From Apostichopus japonicus (taxonomy: Eukaryota > Echinodermata > Holothuroidea > Aspidochirotida > Stichopodidae): a DNA stretch of 64,000 nucleotides. Below, piece by piece: positions 23,285-33,929 of the stretch (the first letter of the stretch is position 1; every line of letters starts with the position of its first letter). The stretch covers positions 25,185,611 through 25,249,610 of the forward strand of contig NC_092576.1 of NCBI RefSeq assembly GCF_037975245.1. Reading direction: 5' to 3'. A model generated the notes under the pieces. The model had not been told where the DNA came from. It did not search any database and saw only the letters and a program-made list of their open reading frames with translations. Made by a program: the position numbers and the translations under genes.

Positions 23285-23745
23285 AAAATTGACTACATCT
23301 TATCTTAGGAAGGACATGATTAACTTTCCTCTACTCCTTCTCCCCTTTCTCCCTCCCCTCCCCCTGCACTCATCTTCTCCCATCTCTCTTCCCCTTTTTT
23401 TTCTCCACACCTTTCTGTCTTTGTCCCTCTCCAGATTATTCCCTACCCTGTGCCTTTAATCTTCTCTTTGTCCCTCCACAGTTTATCTCCTTCCTCTCCT
23501 CTTCCCCAGTTGCTTTCTTCTCACCATCCATTATCTACTTATAATCCCCTTTCATCCATCTCATTGTGTTCACCGTGCTCATTAACCTGTCTGTATTCTG
23601 TGCGTGTTTTTGTCCCCTGTGTTACTGTAACTTGTCATTTAGCCTCTGAAGAAGATCCTGCTAGGATCGAAACGTCAGGCCAAATTAATTTTCACATTCT
23701 ATTACACCGGCTCTCTAGTGGATAAGCAGTTTGCTAACAGTTTTA
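23285..23745 (+). mobile_element. Penelope-like element, 3' fragment with hammerhead core
   Basis: From 23310 the strand is a long pyrimidine-rich block ('cttctcccctttctccctcc'). It shares ordered words with the 3' region of the better-identified Penelope-like copy at 30740-31010: 'ttttttctccacacctttct', 'ccctaccc', 'tccctccacagt', 'tatctccttcctctcctctt'. The 'gacatgattaacttt' at 23312 lines up with 'aacatgactaactttt' just past the ORF end in that copy. The fragment therefore starts at about the end of the coding region. A small hammerhead-like motif follows (listed separately), then about 60 bases to the presumed 3' end. The 5' coding part is missing, as is typical of 5'-truncated insertions. 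It lies immediately downstream of the minus-strand exon at 23916-24124, probably in its intron. Confidence 0.75.
23638..23684 (+). ncRNA. hammerhead-like ribozyme lacking a stem-III loop (Penelope-associated type)
   Basis: The core is complete: CUGAAGA at 23646-23652 (fits CUGANGA), stem II GATCCT (23654-23659) with AGGATC (23663-23668) closing a 3-base GCT loop, GAAA at 23669-23672, then C and GUC (23674-23676), the expected cleavage triplet. Stem I is GCCT (23642-23645) with AGGC (23677-23680), plus four more A-T pairs after one mismatch (23637-23640 with 23682-23685). Stem III is reduced to A-U and C-G with no loop. Published small hammerhead variants of Penelope-like elements that cut as dimers have this form. 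Activity is inferred, not shown. Confidence 0.7.
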
Positions 23746-23915
23746 TTTTATTTTGATTTACATCTTATTTTATAATAAAATGTAGGTTATATGTAATATA
23801 CATCTATATAAAACATCAAGCAACATATTATGATACATGGTTATACATAGAACGCGACCGGTATGATGTCATAAGATGAAAGTGTGGTCCAGAAAGTTGT
23901 TAGTACGGTACTCAC

Positions 23916-24124
23916 CATAACTTCTCCAACAGACACGATTGTTGCACAAACACCAAGAGGTCAATAACCTCTGTCTCTGAAATTTCTCTTCCTTCATTTT
24001 TTGTATTTATCACTAACTTCTTTACTGATGCAGGGCATGCCAGATGTAACCCTGAATGGAAGACGATTTTATCAGCTTCAATCTTACGGAACGATTGGAT
24101 GAGATGCAGACCGGTAATGGGAAT
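23916..24124 (-). CDS. candidate internal coding exon, unrecognised protein
   Basis: A 209-base open segment is bounded by strong splice signals: on the minus strand 'tttgttacctttctccag' before 24124 and 'gtgagtacc' after 23916. Reading starts in phase 0 and leaves two bases, so the following exon should be in phase 2. The ~70 residues begin IPITGLHLIQSFRK, continue through ACPASVKKLVINTKNEG, and end DLLVFVQQSCLLEKL: mixed, charged, without low complexity. The alternating hydrophobic pattern near the end would suit a leucine-rich-repeat or NLR-like tail, but that is a guess. The extension of the frame into the upstream intron (MKHPHNTF...) is not part of the exon. I found no neighbouring exon with equal support. 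Confidence 0.55.
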
Positions 24125-24129
24125 CTGGA

Positions 24130-25890
24130 GAAAGGTAACAAATAAACAAAAAGTATTGTGTGGATGTTTCATTTATGCATCCCATATATTGACACGGTTG
24201 AGGAATATCTATGACTAAAGTTCTCACTTGTCTCTACCATCACATATATGTCTACACACAAAATAAAGATTTTCCCATCCCCGCCTACTCTACCCCACAT
24301 CACCCGTCCAGCCTATTTGTTTGTCCCTTCCCATTCTGGTTCCCCAAAATAAATACCAACATACATCAGTTGGATTATTAACAAAACCTAGGCTAAAATT
24401 CTCATTGCTTCCCATTATATCCAATTTAACTGCCTTTATCGAATATTTGGAAATGTTCATTGCATGTACTGGTCGTATTGATCTCATTCTTACTACCCGT
24501 TGAAATCAATATATGGATGTGACAAATCACACTCTATAGGAGGAAAAAAAATCTTCACCTTATACATCAAGTTAGGCCAATTCACAGCTTTTTCGACATT
24601 ATACATCATGGGCACCAAAAGAAGGAGGCACCAAACAAATTAAAAATACAGAGGGTTGCAAGCATACTTCGGGTATTCTATGTCCCATTTATAAGACTTA
24701 ATGGTTTACTGTTAGATGTATCGGCTGGGGGAAGTGATGTAATAAGTAGCAGTGCAGCATTGTAAATAAGCCACAGTAAAGAGACCGTATTCACCCAAAA
24801 CCCACAATAGTTTCGACTTGCGTGGGTATTTTCTTTAAATATTTGGCACCTCCAGACGCCCGGATATTGCATTCTTCGGCTTTCTCTGTTGAGGAGAGGA
24901 TTTCTTTTGAATTCCTATGCGATTGATATTGCAAGAGAAATGTATCTATTTTTGTAGTAATGTGTTGTTTTCTATTTTTGTTATGCCCCTGACTGCAGGG
25001 TTTTTCATCATGCTTATGCCGTACCTTGATTTGCTTAGTCCATTGGTAACTTCCACAAATTTAACACTTGAAGTCAATTGCAACCTGACAATTTGGTAAG
25101 ATCGTATCTCAAGGGGGTGTACTGTAGATCGACTTTCATACAAAGATTTTTTGAGACCGACTGCTGTGATCGACTGAGCAACGTTTTCAAAACCACAACA
25201 AGAATGACTCTTTGTTGGATAATTACAGTTGTATATACTCAAACACTGTTATTGGATGAGAGAACAGCCGTGCAACATTAACAGTTAGTTCTTGGCCGCG
25301 GCTAGGGGTTTCATACACATAAATATATGCCAGGGAGAGAAATGACTCTTATGTTACTCTGAGGGCAACGCCACCGGAAGCTTCATCTCATATGTTTAGT
25401 TTCAGCACAAAATACATATGAGAGAAAACTTCGAAATTGTATTGGAATGTATTTGAAAGCCCCACTCGGGTTCCCGGTGAATAACCTCCCGAAAGCTATT
25501 CAATATTCTTGCGTTTGTTTACTACTTGGACGCCCGTGTTACATATCGAAAATTGCACTATTTTATTTGAACATTCGATAATTCTTAGATACTCTACGCT
25601 CCAAGCTAGAAACATGTAAGAAAAGTATTAAATAAAAGTCCATACAATATTAATGTTACCGATGTAGTAAACACCTTGTGGCTGAGGGACTGGCCAACGT
25701 ATGTGTGCTGTTTTCGATAGAGTTGCATGATCGGACTAGGCTTTACTGATGATGTCTTGCACAATTTATTGTTTTGCTAAATGATTTCAGGTGTTTTACA
25801 CTGTACAGGTGTATGACAATGGGGTTATGTTGATTGGTAGTAACTGTAAACAACCAAGAATAAGGTAGGGGAAAGCAAGTGTTGCTTCAA
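24130..25890. other. stretch without a supported gene
   Basis: The minus strand at 24946-25242 has an open frame with a possible acceptor ('ccaaattgtcag') and donor ('tcaaggtacggc'), but both are weak. Nothing else seen. Confidence 0.4.
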
Positions 25891-25924
25891 TTAAATTATC
25901 CGAGGATGTTTCTTCGACAATGAA

Positions 25925-26645
25925 CTGATGGGGGCACTAAATCTCCGACAGGGAAAGCTGGTCCTTGCAGGAAGTTCAATGAGAGGAAATGCCAAGGCAG
26001 TTACGTCTCCAAGGCGCCAACAAAGCAAGTTTACGAAGAAGGTCCAGGAATGTAGTATGTCCTCCCCAGAGGATTTGAGTAGGCGGCTGGAAATGGAGTT
26101 TACCAGCATGAATACACAGCTAACTACCCTGCAAGCCTGAACTGTTAGAGAGGCCAGAACGACTCTCGAAAAGGTACCGGGAGTATTCAGAGGGACAGCG
26201 AGGCACCCCGTCAGTTGAGATCTGGCCCCACAGTCATAGGAGTCCCTCACGTGGTAGTAGTGGTGGCATTCCCACAAGATTTGTGGGAAACGCTCCCTCT
26301 TCAGCGGTGTTGTTGGACGGGGGGTATGAGTCGTTACTGGACACACATCCCCAGGTAACGTGTACTGCGAAGTCATGATACGGGAGAAGACTATCTTACG
26401 AAATACCCAACCACTTCGTGAGTTTGGACTCACTGAGGCATGGGGTTATGGGGTATGTTAAGTTTAGTATCACCCCTTCTAAAGGAGATGCAGGTACGAG
26501 GTGCAAGAAAACAACGTTTGTTCTCATCCTGCCTAATAGCCCATCTGCAATCAATGTACAAGACTTAATATGATCAAACACCTCCTTGTTGTTGATTGCC
26601 GCCGTAGAGGTGGGCGTCACTTCAACCTTAGCTCAAGATGGGCCC
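25925..26645 (+). pseudogene. LTR-retrotransposon gag/protease remnant
   Basis: Forward-strand reading gives three colinear pieces broken by a stop at about 26139 and frame changes. First is a ~70-codon charged piece (25928-26140) ending EMEFTSMNTQLTTLQA, like the basic C-terminal part of a Gag. Then comes FVGNAP...SLLDTHPQVTCTAKS, in which LLDT (26334-26345) with a following QVT is the aspartic-protease active-site region, with D-T-G changed to D-T-H. Then GYVKFSIT...TTFVLILPNSP (about 26450-26560) matches the second half of retropepsin-like domains of Ty3/Gypsy-type elements. The spacing of active site to GYV-x-FSI fits a retropepsin fold. No reverse transcriptase or LTR was recognised nearby. 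The 180-codon minus-strand frame over the same DNA is a shadow. Confidence 0.55.
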
Positions 26646-26649
26646 CAAC

Positions 26650-28500
26650 TGGGCTTAGGCTTGCCGTCAAACTGAACAAGTTGGGAAAAGACGGTTGATC
26701 ATGGTCATTAAATATACCGGGAGATGAAGTGGTGTCAGCGAATGGCAATATATACTTAATTTGAGATATAGAGATCAATTTCCTGGTATGCCATCCCGTC
26801 TATCTATGGGCTTCCGTGTACCCATTGCTCACTCAAACTGACCAATTGTGGTCCTTTTAAAAACAATGTGACGGTCCAGAACAACTATTTCGGTAGAGAT
26901 GTGAGACTTACTGATGGGCACCTCATTGGGGCGGGTGGGTGGGTGGATGCATGGATGAATATATATTTTTATTTTTAGGTTCTTAGTTGTTCTAAATGAT
27001 CCTAGCGGGTAGAAGTTCCATACAGGTCTGATGAGAATGGTTGATGGGATAACAACCATGGAGACTGGGTTAAAAACATGCGAGACGGAATATAGAGGCA
27101 CACTGGGACAGTATGGTATTAATATTATTTTATTTTTCTTTCACAGTTTAACTGAGGAAAATAGTATTTTGTCTTGAAATGCCACTGGGTGATCAAGGAG
27201 CAGTGCAGTACTCAATGTCTAATGTAGTATCTACAGTTATGCAGGAAATTAATTTTTTTGTGAGATATCATTAACACACAAAGAGATAAATACTCAATTC
27301 TCATGATATTGGTGAGTTGTACCGTCATTTTAGGTAAATTTTATAATTCTTTTCATAATCTGCTTTTGTGCATGTTTCAAATACTGTAAACAAACCTTAA
27401 AGCAACACATGTAATAAACAATGTAGCGTTGCTATTTTCAATGCACTTGACATCGATTTTACACTTCGAAATGCAAAGTTTGGTGATTTGGCAATCAAAA
27501 GAAAGATGTATGATAAACAAAGTATTTACAGTTAGTAGGTCTGTTTGACATGGTTGTTGAATATTTCATCGAAAAATATAGAAACGAGAAGAGGATGTAG
27601 ATTTGACTGGGCAGCAAAACTGCTTTGATGTTATATATCAAAGGAATAATTGCGATTAGTAAAGTTTCTGTCAAATCTTGAATTACGTTATACGACCAAT
27701 TGCTCGTTTAAAATGGGTACTGATTCATCCTTTGGTCATTGGTAATGATCTTTTGCTAGTTGGTGAAATTTCCATTGTGGCAACAATAAGTCTTCTCTGA
27801 TGGTGAACAACTATGATAATATCAACTGGATCAAGAAAATAAAACAATTAGATTGCTGAGTTATACCTAGGTCTGAAACACTCCAACCCCCCCCCCACCC
27901 TTCATGTTAATGAGGAAGTCATCATCCACTTCGGTGCATTTGCTACAAGAAGCTTAACAGTATTTATGATGCTTACAATCTGACCAGCCAAGAGTTTACA
28001 AGTTAAGATGTTTTGCATTGTTAAGGAACCAGAAAGGGACAGCTAGATCTGCCGAAAGGAATCCATCCATGTGTTGAAAATCTTTAAGAAAACGTGATGC
28101 TGCATTTAAATATATGGAGGTTATGAAATACATGGTAAGTGCTAAGCGCAGTTCAAAACTGCGATACAAAATTCACTTCTTGATTTCAGTTTCCTTTGCT
28201 TTTTTTTTACATTTTGGGAAGATTTTCACTTTCTTTGCTCTCCCTTTCTTGGCCAAATGGGTGTGTCGACTTTCAAAAGCAGCCTTTTAAGTTAATCCTG
28301 TAAACTTTCTTACAATAAGAGAATTCAGCTTATTTCGTCCACTCCCAAATATATTGTGTTTTAATGATGAAGACATTGCTTGTACACTTGTTGCAACAGC
28401 TGTAACTAAAATATAGTTGTGATCATGTTCTGGTCTGTACTCTGCTGGCGGCGTCAAAGCAGTTTTAGATGTTGATGACTTCTCCTACTTCTCCTCCTTC
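26650..28500. other. stretch without a recognised gene
   Basis: 26650-27110 may be further worn retroelement DNA continuing from the gag/protease piece, since its GC is higher than the surroundings up to about 27100. A C10 run lies at 27887-27896. Nothing else seen. Confidence 0.4.
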
Positions 28501-28504
28501 AATA

Positions 28505-28800
28505 TACAGGCACTCTGTGGGATCCTTTTTTGGTTTATAACGATAAGGAATACCCCAAACATTCTGTTGGATCTGGATTCTCTGCAGTTGGTTCTCTGTT
28601 CTTGAAATACTCTATCATCCAAAATAGGCTGCCAGTTTGCATTTTACGGAGTTTTTCTGTTGATGGCTTTTTCCCACCTCTTTCTTGCTGATTGGACTCT
28701 AGTTGAAGCGGAAAATGGATGAAATAAGAATGGTGGAGCACAATTTCAATGCCTAAGATGTCTCCCTCTGTGAATACTGCGTTTCTTCTTTCTCCACTGC
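28505..28800 (-). pseudogene. frameshifted coding-like fragment, unrecognised
   Basis: The minus strand reads FTEGDILGIEIVLHH then a ~60-residue run containing RGGKKPSTEKLRKMQTGSLF and FKNREPTAENPDPTE (down to about 28550). A single frame change then continues as GIPYRYKPKKDPTECLYIEG to a stop near 28478. The two frames join into one sensible, charged polypeptide with the recurring word DPTEC, so I read it as a once-coding piece with one frameshift. I do not know the family. It may be a transposon gene or a host pseudogene. Confidence 0.35.
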
Positions 28801-28864
28801 ACAGGCTTCACCTTTTTGCAGTACAGATCCTGTCCATACTACACTTTGTGCCGGAAAATAAAAA

Positions 28865-29700
28865 CCTGCAGCAATGCTAACTTGCCACTTCTGTGTTCTT
28901 TATTTAGCATGGGATATTATACATATAACTATATCGGACCTTTCATGTTCCTTCATAATTTACACCCAGGATAAGGAATGTATGCTGCTGTGTAACTTGG
29001 TTATACTACAGGCTAAATATGTTACAAGCGAACAGTGACAATAGCCTAGTCGAGATTGAATTAAAATATAAGAAGGCATACAATTCGCCTGAAATGATTC
29101 ACTTGAGAAAGATTTATTTCCGATTAGGTAGTACTATCAGACTTCAGGATTATTACTGCCTTGTTCAAATAACTGGTACTAGGCCTGCAAAGGAACAGTT
29201 AAAACGTAACACATGCCGGCTGTACGCTACATGTAGGCAGTGCGAGTTGAATGAATGAACTGTTATGAAACTAGATCTGTAACACTTAAAGGACATAAGA
29301 CTTTGATAATATTGACGAAACTTACCCGAAAGTTGTGTATCACACTTTCTTCGGACTCGATCAAAACGGGCACGGAACGTACTCTACAGTACATATTCAG
29401 ACATACACAGTTAAGTTTATGAAACAACTTATAATAATATAACGTACATAATGCCGTGGTTATGTTAGTCTTCAAATGCAATTATCGTGAAGTCGAAGGA
29501 ACGGAACTTAGATGCGACTTTGTGGTAAGCACTTCCCTCCGAGATAATGATAGTTAGTTATATGTGACACAAATTTCTGGGCTGAGTACATATTGCTATG
29601 GTATTTATTACAGGTACATTCAATATGAAAACTAACCACTCAAAGGTGGGATGAAGGGAGGGAGTTGATGCACATATGACCTAGCGCGACATCATCTAAC
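28865..29700. other. stretch without a recognised gene
   Basis: Frames of 70-80 codons on both strands without motifs. Nothing else seen. Confidence 0.45.
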
Positions 29701-29744
29701 ATGCCCGATAATGCTCTTCCAAAAACTAAGAATGAAACACATCG

Positions 29745-30760
29745 TTTGGACCAGTGATGAGAATAGCCTGCTCACCGTCATCAATTACATCATTTTTTTT
29801 TCCACAGCACCATCAAATTCACCTTTAATTACTCTCACCAACAGGTAAACTTTCTCTATGTGAATGTTCGCAAGGAACACGGTTCTCTCGCACCAAGCCA
29901 CAGACACACACCAGTATCTCCATTCTTCAAGTTGCCATCCCCGTCACTGCAAGTCTGGAATTGACTACAGTCAAGCACTTCGTCTTTGTCGCATTTGCTC
30001 TAACAATTCCTCTTTCATTCGCCATATAGATGCTTTGGAAAAATACATTACTGCCAGGGGCTATAGTGCCATAGTGCCATGAAGCCATTCAGAGAGTCCG
30101 CTCCCTTTCCACATCATCTACTTTGGCAGTGAAGAAAAAAGGGACAAGATTGTAACAGCAGGCCCCCCTGGTTGTTACTTTCCACCCAAATCTTCTTCCT
30201 CCTCCACAGCAAATCACCTCTAAATACCACAACATTCTACTCACTTCAGGTAGACTCCAACGAGCCGTCCCTGAAAAACCTATCATCGCCTATCATTATT
30301 GTGCGTGCTGCTGTTCCACCTCTAACTTCTAACCCTACACCCATTCAGCATGGTACTTTCAAATGTAATCGTACTTCGAGATGCATCATCTGCAGCCACC
30401 ACATTGTTGATCCAAATTCCATCACCAGCCACATCATGCAACTCACACACAAGACTAAGGGTCACATCACTTGCACAACCACTAATATCATATATCTCTT
30501 GTAGAGTTTGCGGCATCCAGTATGTTGGCTAAACCAAAACCACCAACAATAAGCGAATCTATGGTCACAGATCCACAGTCAACACCATGAAGACTGAGAC
30601 TCTAGTTGGAGTACACTTTAACCTTCCCAACCACACCGCTAACGACATGTCCCCACAGGGGATTGCATCCTTAGGTAGCCGTCCTGACCTAGTACTAATC
30701 AGCAGATAGAGGTTGTGAATGCAAGGCCTTTGCACCATTCAACCTCATGGGCTCAACATT
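29745..30760 (+). pseudogene. Penelope-like element ORF remnant (RT end plus GIY-YIG endonuclease)
   Basis: The pieces read in order on the plus strand, in shifting frames. WTSDENSLLTVINYI (about 29749-29793) is the segment just after the RT catalytic block. TIKFTFNYSHQQVNFLYV follows, then TDTHQYLHSSSCHP, YSQALRLCRICS, LEKYITARGYS and VVTFHPNL. A cysteine pair region with GTFKCNRTSRCIICSHH comes next, then CRVCGIQYVG, KRIYGHRSTVN and GVHFNLPNHT, and finally CTIQPHGLNIQEEHD before a stop at about 30770. This is the usual layout of Penelope-like RT followed by a GIY-YIG nuclease. The enzyme primes reverse transcription at a nuclease cut. Here it is dead: several frameshifts and in-frame stops, and the YIDD-type motif and everything upstream are lost. 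Confidence 0.85.
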
Positions 30761-30764
30761 CAAG

Positions 30765-31012
30765 AAGAACATGACTAACTTTTCTTCTGTTTCCCCCTTC
30801 CTTCTCCCCTTGTCCCCCTCCCCCTTTCACTCCTCCTCTCGTAGCTGTCTTCCACCCTTTTTTCTCCACACCTTTCTGTCTTGTTCCTTCTCCAGTGTAT
30901 TTCCTACCCCCTTCCCTGAATCCTCTCGTTGTTCCTCCACTGTCTATCTCCTACCTCTCCTCTTCCCATGTTGGTTACTTTCTTTCTTCTCTCCATTCCT
31001 TGTCTAACTTAC
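30765..31012 (+). mobile_element. pyrimidine-rich 3' region of the second Penelope-like copy
   Basis: Directly follows the ORF end. It shares ordered words with 23310-23550 but breaks off at about 31010, before the position where the first copy carries the hammerhead core. This copy is therefore truncated at both ends. Confidence 0.75.
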
Positions 31013-31014
31013 TT

Positions 31015-33320
31015 AAGTAACATTCGTTTATATGAGGTGGAAGAGTTCCAATTTTGAAGTGCATCTTGCAACTCACAGTTTGTTATTAACTCATTGACGT
31101 TAATTGTTTGGCCCTCTCAGTAGGCCTTTAAGTTTTATTTGAATATAAAGTCATTTGGGAAGTGTAAAATTACATTTAATAATTACATAAAATATAGTGT
31201 GAAACTGGTTGCCAATCTTTGTCTTGTAAAGGTACAGGGATTTTTTTCAAGTGTAGATGTTGATACATGAATCGTTTATGTTTTCATTCATGAGTCTTCT
31301 CAAGTCTTCCAAGGAAACTTTGTCGCAAACGCATCGTTTTCAGTATCGGATGGTATTACACATTTACACAATACACTTTAAGAGATGTGTTGTACATTGC
31401 AAGGGTTTGTTGCATAAGTACTGTAAATCTATCTCATTCATGTTTTTAATCAATACTACTTTTGATATTTAATAAAGGAGATTTATTTAATTATGTCTGT
31501 TAAATGTTGATTGATTGATTAACTGACTGACTGATTGTTTTCCCTTTTGGTATTCATTTTATTACTCTGTATGTATGTTATATTTGTATTTCCTTGCACT
31601 ACTATGTGTATATCTCATATGTTAACTTCTTTTAGTTCCACTCGCAAACGCGTGTAGGAAGTTTTAAACGTTTTCATCAGTTTGCATGGACTCCATATAA
31701 TATCTGAACTCATTTCATAAGGTTGAGAGGTAAACCTTAGTTGTGTGCATCCTAGGAAGGCTGGATGCATCATCATGGCTGACTATTTCGTGGTCCTGAT
31801 GACTTTTAACATGGCTCTCTGCATGGTAAAGCAGTTCCAAGCATATATGTCACGTAGTTATCGACTACTTTCGTATGAGAATGTACGACAAAACATTTTC
31901 ATCATATGCAATGTTTAATTTTTGCTTAGGAGTTTTCGAAATGTTCATATCGTGTAAGTTTTGTTGATCCATTACCAAGACTGTTGTCAACAAAATCATG
32001 CACCCATTCTACATGAAGATGTACCCTGAGCCCTGTTTGTTAAATCCTGAAACTGCTCCCAAGACAAAAGCGTTGTGTAGGAAACATGTGCGGTGCTTTC
32101 AACCCTGAGCCGCCGGAGACACAAACCAATATCCGAACACGAGTGAAACCTTTCAATTTTTTTCATTAGGGCAGATTGTTCAAATTCCTAAGGTTGTTAA
32201 TACTGACACTGGTCGTTGAAAAATACAGTATAACAAATCGAAGTATGAAACAGAGGGTCAACATTGCGATTATTTTTTTTTCGCTTCACTTCATGTATGG
32301 CCATTGCCGTTATTTACTTACAGTTTGTACATGATGATGATCTGTCAACCGCTGAGTGCAGCCCATCTGTCAGCTTTTGTAAGTCTCCCTGTTTCGAATC
32401 CAAACTTTATTGGAAACGCATAGTTACTATCCTATCCGAAGGTGATTCATCATAGTTAGAAGGCAATGTTTCTCAAGTTAATGGACAAATCACTTTGTTC
32501 TTCGAAACAGGAAACTCGCAGCTTTTAAACATACCTTATAAGGCAGTCTCAAAGTCGATTGTTGATTATTCGAATAAAATGATACAATTGATAATAATTT
32601 GAAGACAATACGCTCTGCATACATTAATTATTCCATTGAAAATAAAAATAAAAGTTTTAAAAAACATTGCGAGTTCTACTGTCACGACCATACATTGAAT
32701 TGATTTGTATTATCTATTTACACCACAAACGTATACATTTATTAATAATGTATATCTATGTGTAATTGGTTATCGCCATTAGTAATGGGAATATTCCTTA
32801 CTGTAGAAAAGCACTTGTTATATTCTGAACATAAACTGCGTTAAACATTCTACTCGTCTGTACAGTAATAATAGCCCTATCATTCTACAAAGGAATGGAA
32901 TACTCGTTTTGAGTAATAAATTTCATATTATATAGGGGTAAATCATCTTCGTCAAGATCAAAGTGATAATATTTGATAATATTTGTACTTATGGGGATCC
33001 AGTCTTCATACAACTGTTCTTTTCCATGACCTTTAACATTCAAGGTATACACACTAATCACCATATATATATACTGCAAAAGGGTTAAAACGGAAACCAT
33101 ATATTAGTTTATCATTCATTGCATTCAGAATAATTGATTGTCGATCACTCTATCATTTCTACAGGTTTAAGCTAACAACATTGTTGGAAAACTGTGCTGA
33201 TTAATTAAATACCATCATGACATAATTCACCATTGTGCTACAACAACTCAGAGTAAACAAAACAAGAGGCACATGGAATGAGATCAACGATGTGACAAGG
33301 ACATAGATCATATCATAAAA
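31015..33320. other. stretch without a recognised gene
   Basis: A short TGAT/TGAC tetranucleotide run lies at 31508-31538 ('tgattgattgattaactgac'). Nothing else supported. Confidence 0.5.
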
Positions 33321-33324
33321 CCAC

Positions 33325-33926
33325 TTAAAGCAGCATTTTGCGTCCTGATTCCACGTTGCCATAACGACATACATAACTAGCTTATATATATATTCAAATC
33401 TTACTTCTTATGGTGACATAAAAGTCAACTTTCAACTTTGTTTTTCTCGAAGATATTTTGCGTTGTGATCCAAATAAACCTCGCCCATAATATGAATATT
33501 TAAAAGCTACGAACTTCATTGACCAATGCGTAACACAACACCATGCTTGATTTGTGTAGATTGTCTATGGCAGTTGTACCAGGGAGCTGTTAGAGTCCAG
33601 CTCGCTGGTTGTACCAAGTTACCAACTCGAATTTTTGAATCTATTTTTAGCAACGACTCATAACTAAACCTGTATCTCTGATTGGTTGAATTCAAACTAG
33701 TGGGTTGGGGAAACTGTATGCGTTTAATATCAAATGTGTAATTTGTCGGACGACACTTTTTTCATTATCTGCAAATGTTCTTTATTACTCGCCAATTAAC
33801 GCTTTTGTCAGGGAAAATACTTGGCTAATATCTTTGTTTGCTGTTTTTTGATTGATATATGTAAACATCTCGATGGACCTGTCAACAAAGTGGAAAACGG
33901 CGACAAAACGCAAAATGCTGCTTTAA
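33325..33926. mobile_element. MITE with 15-bp terminal inverted repeats in TTAA sites
   Basis: AGCAGCATTTTGCGT at 33329-33343 is exactly inverted at 33908-33922, and both ends are flanked by TTAA (33325-33328 and 33923-33926). A TTAA target duplication is the hallmark of piggyBac and Kolobok type transposases. The 594-base interior has no ORF, so the element is non-autonomous and would need a transposase from elsewhere. It contains a 'gggagctgttagagtccagc' partial hairpin near 33583-33605. The intact ends and duplicated target suggest a fairly young or well preserved insertion. Confidence 0.88.
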
Positions 33927-33929
33927 CGT

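Noticed and set aside
24946-25242. possible extra minus-strand exon near the 23916-24124 exon
   Set aside because: The acceptor lacks a polypyrimidine tract and the donor (gtacgg) is weak.
25891-26433. 180-codon minus-strand reading frame
   Set aside because: It lies antisense to the gag/protease remnant, whose plus-strand reading gives recognisable protease blocks in order.
30089-30516. minus-strand frames over the second Penelope-like copy
   Set aside because: Antisense shadows of the degraded RT and GIY-YIG region.
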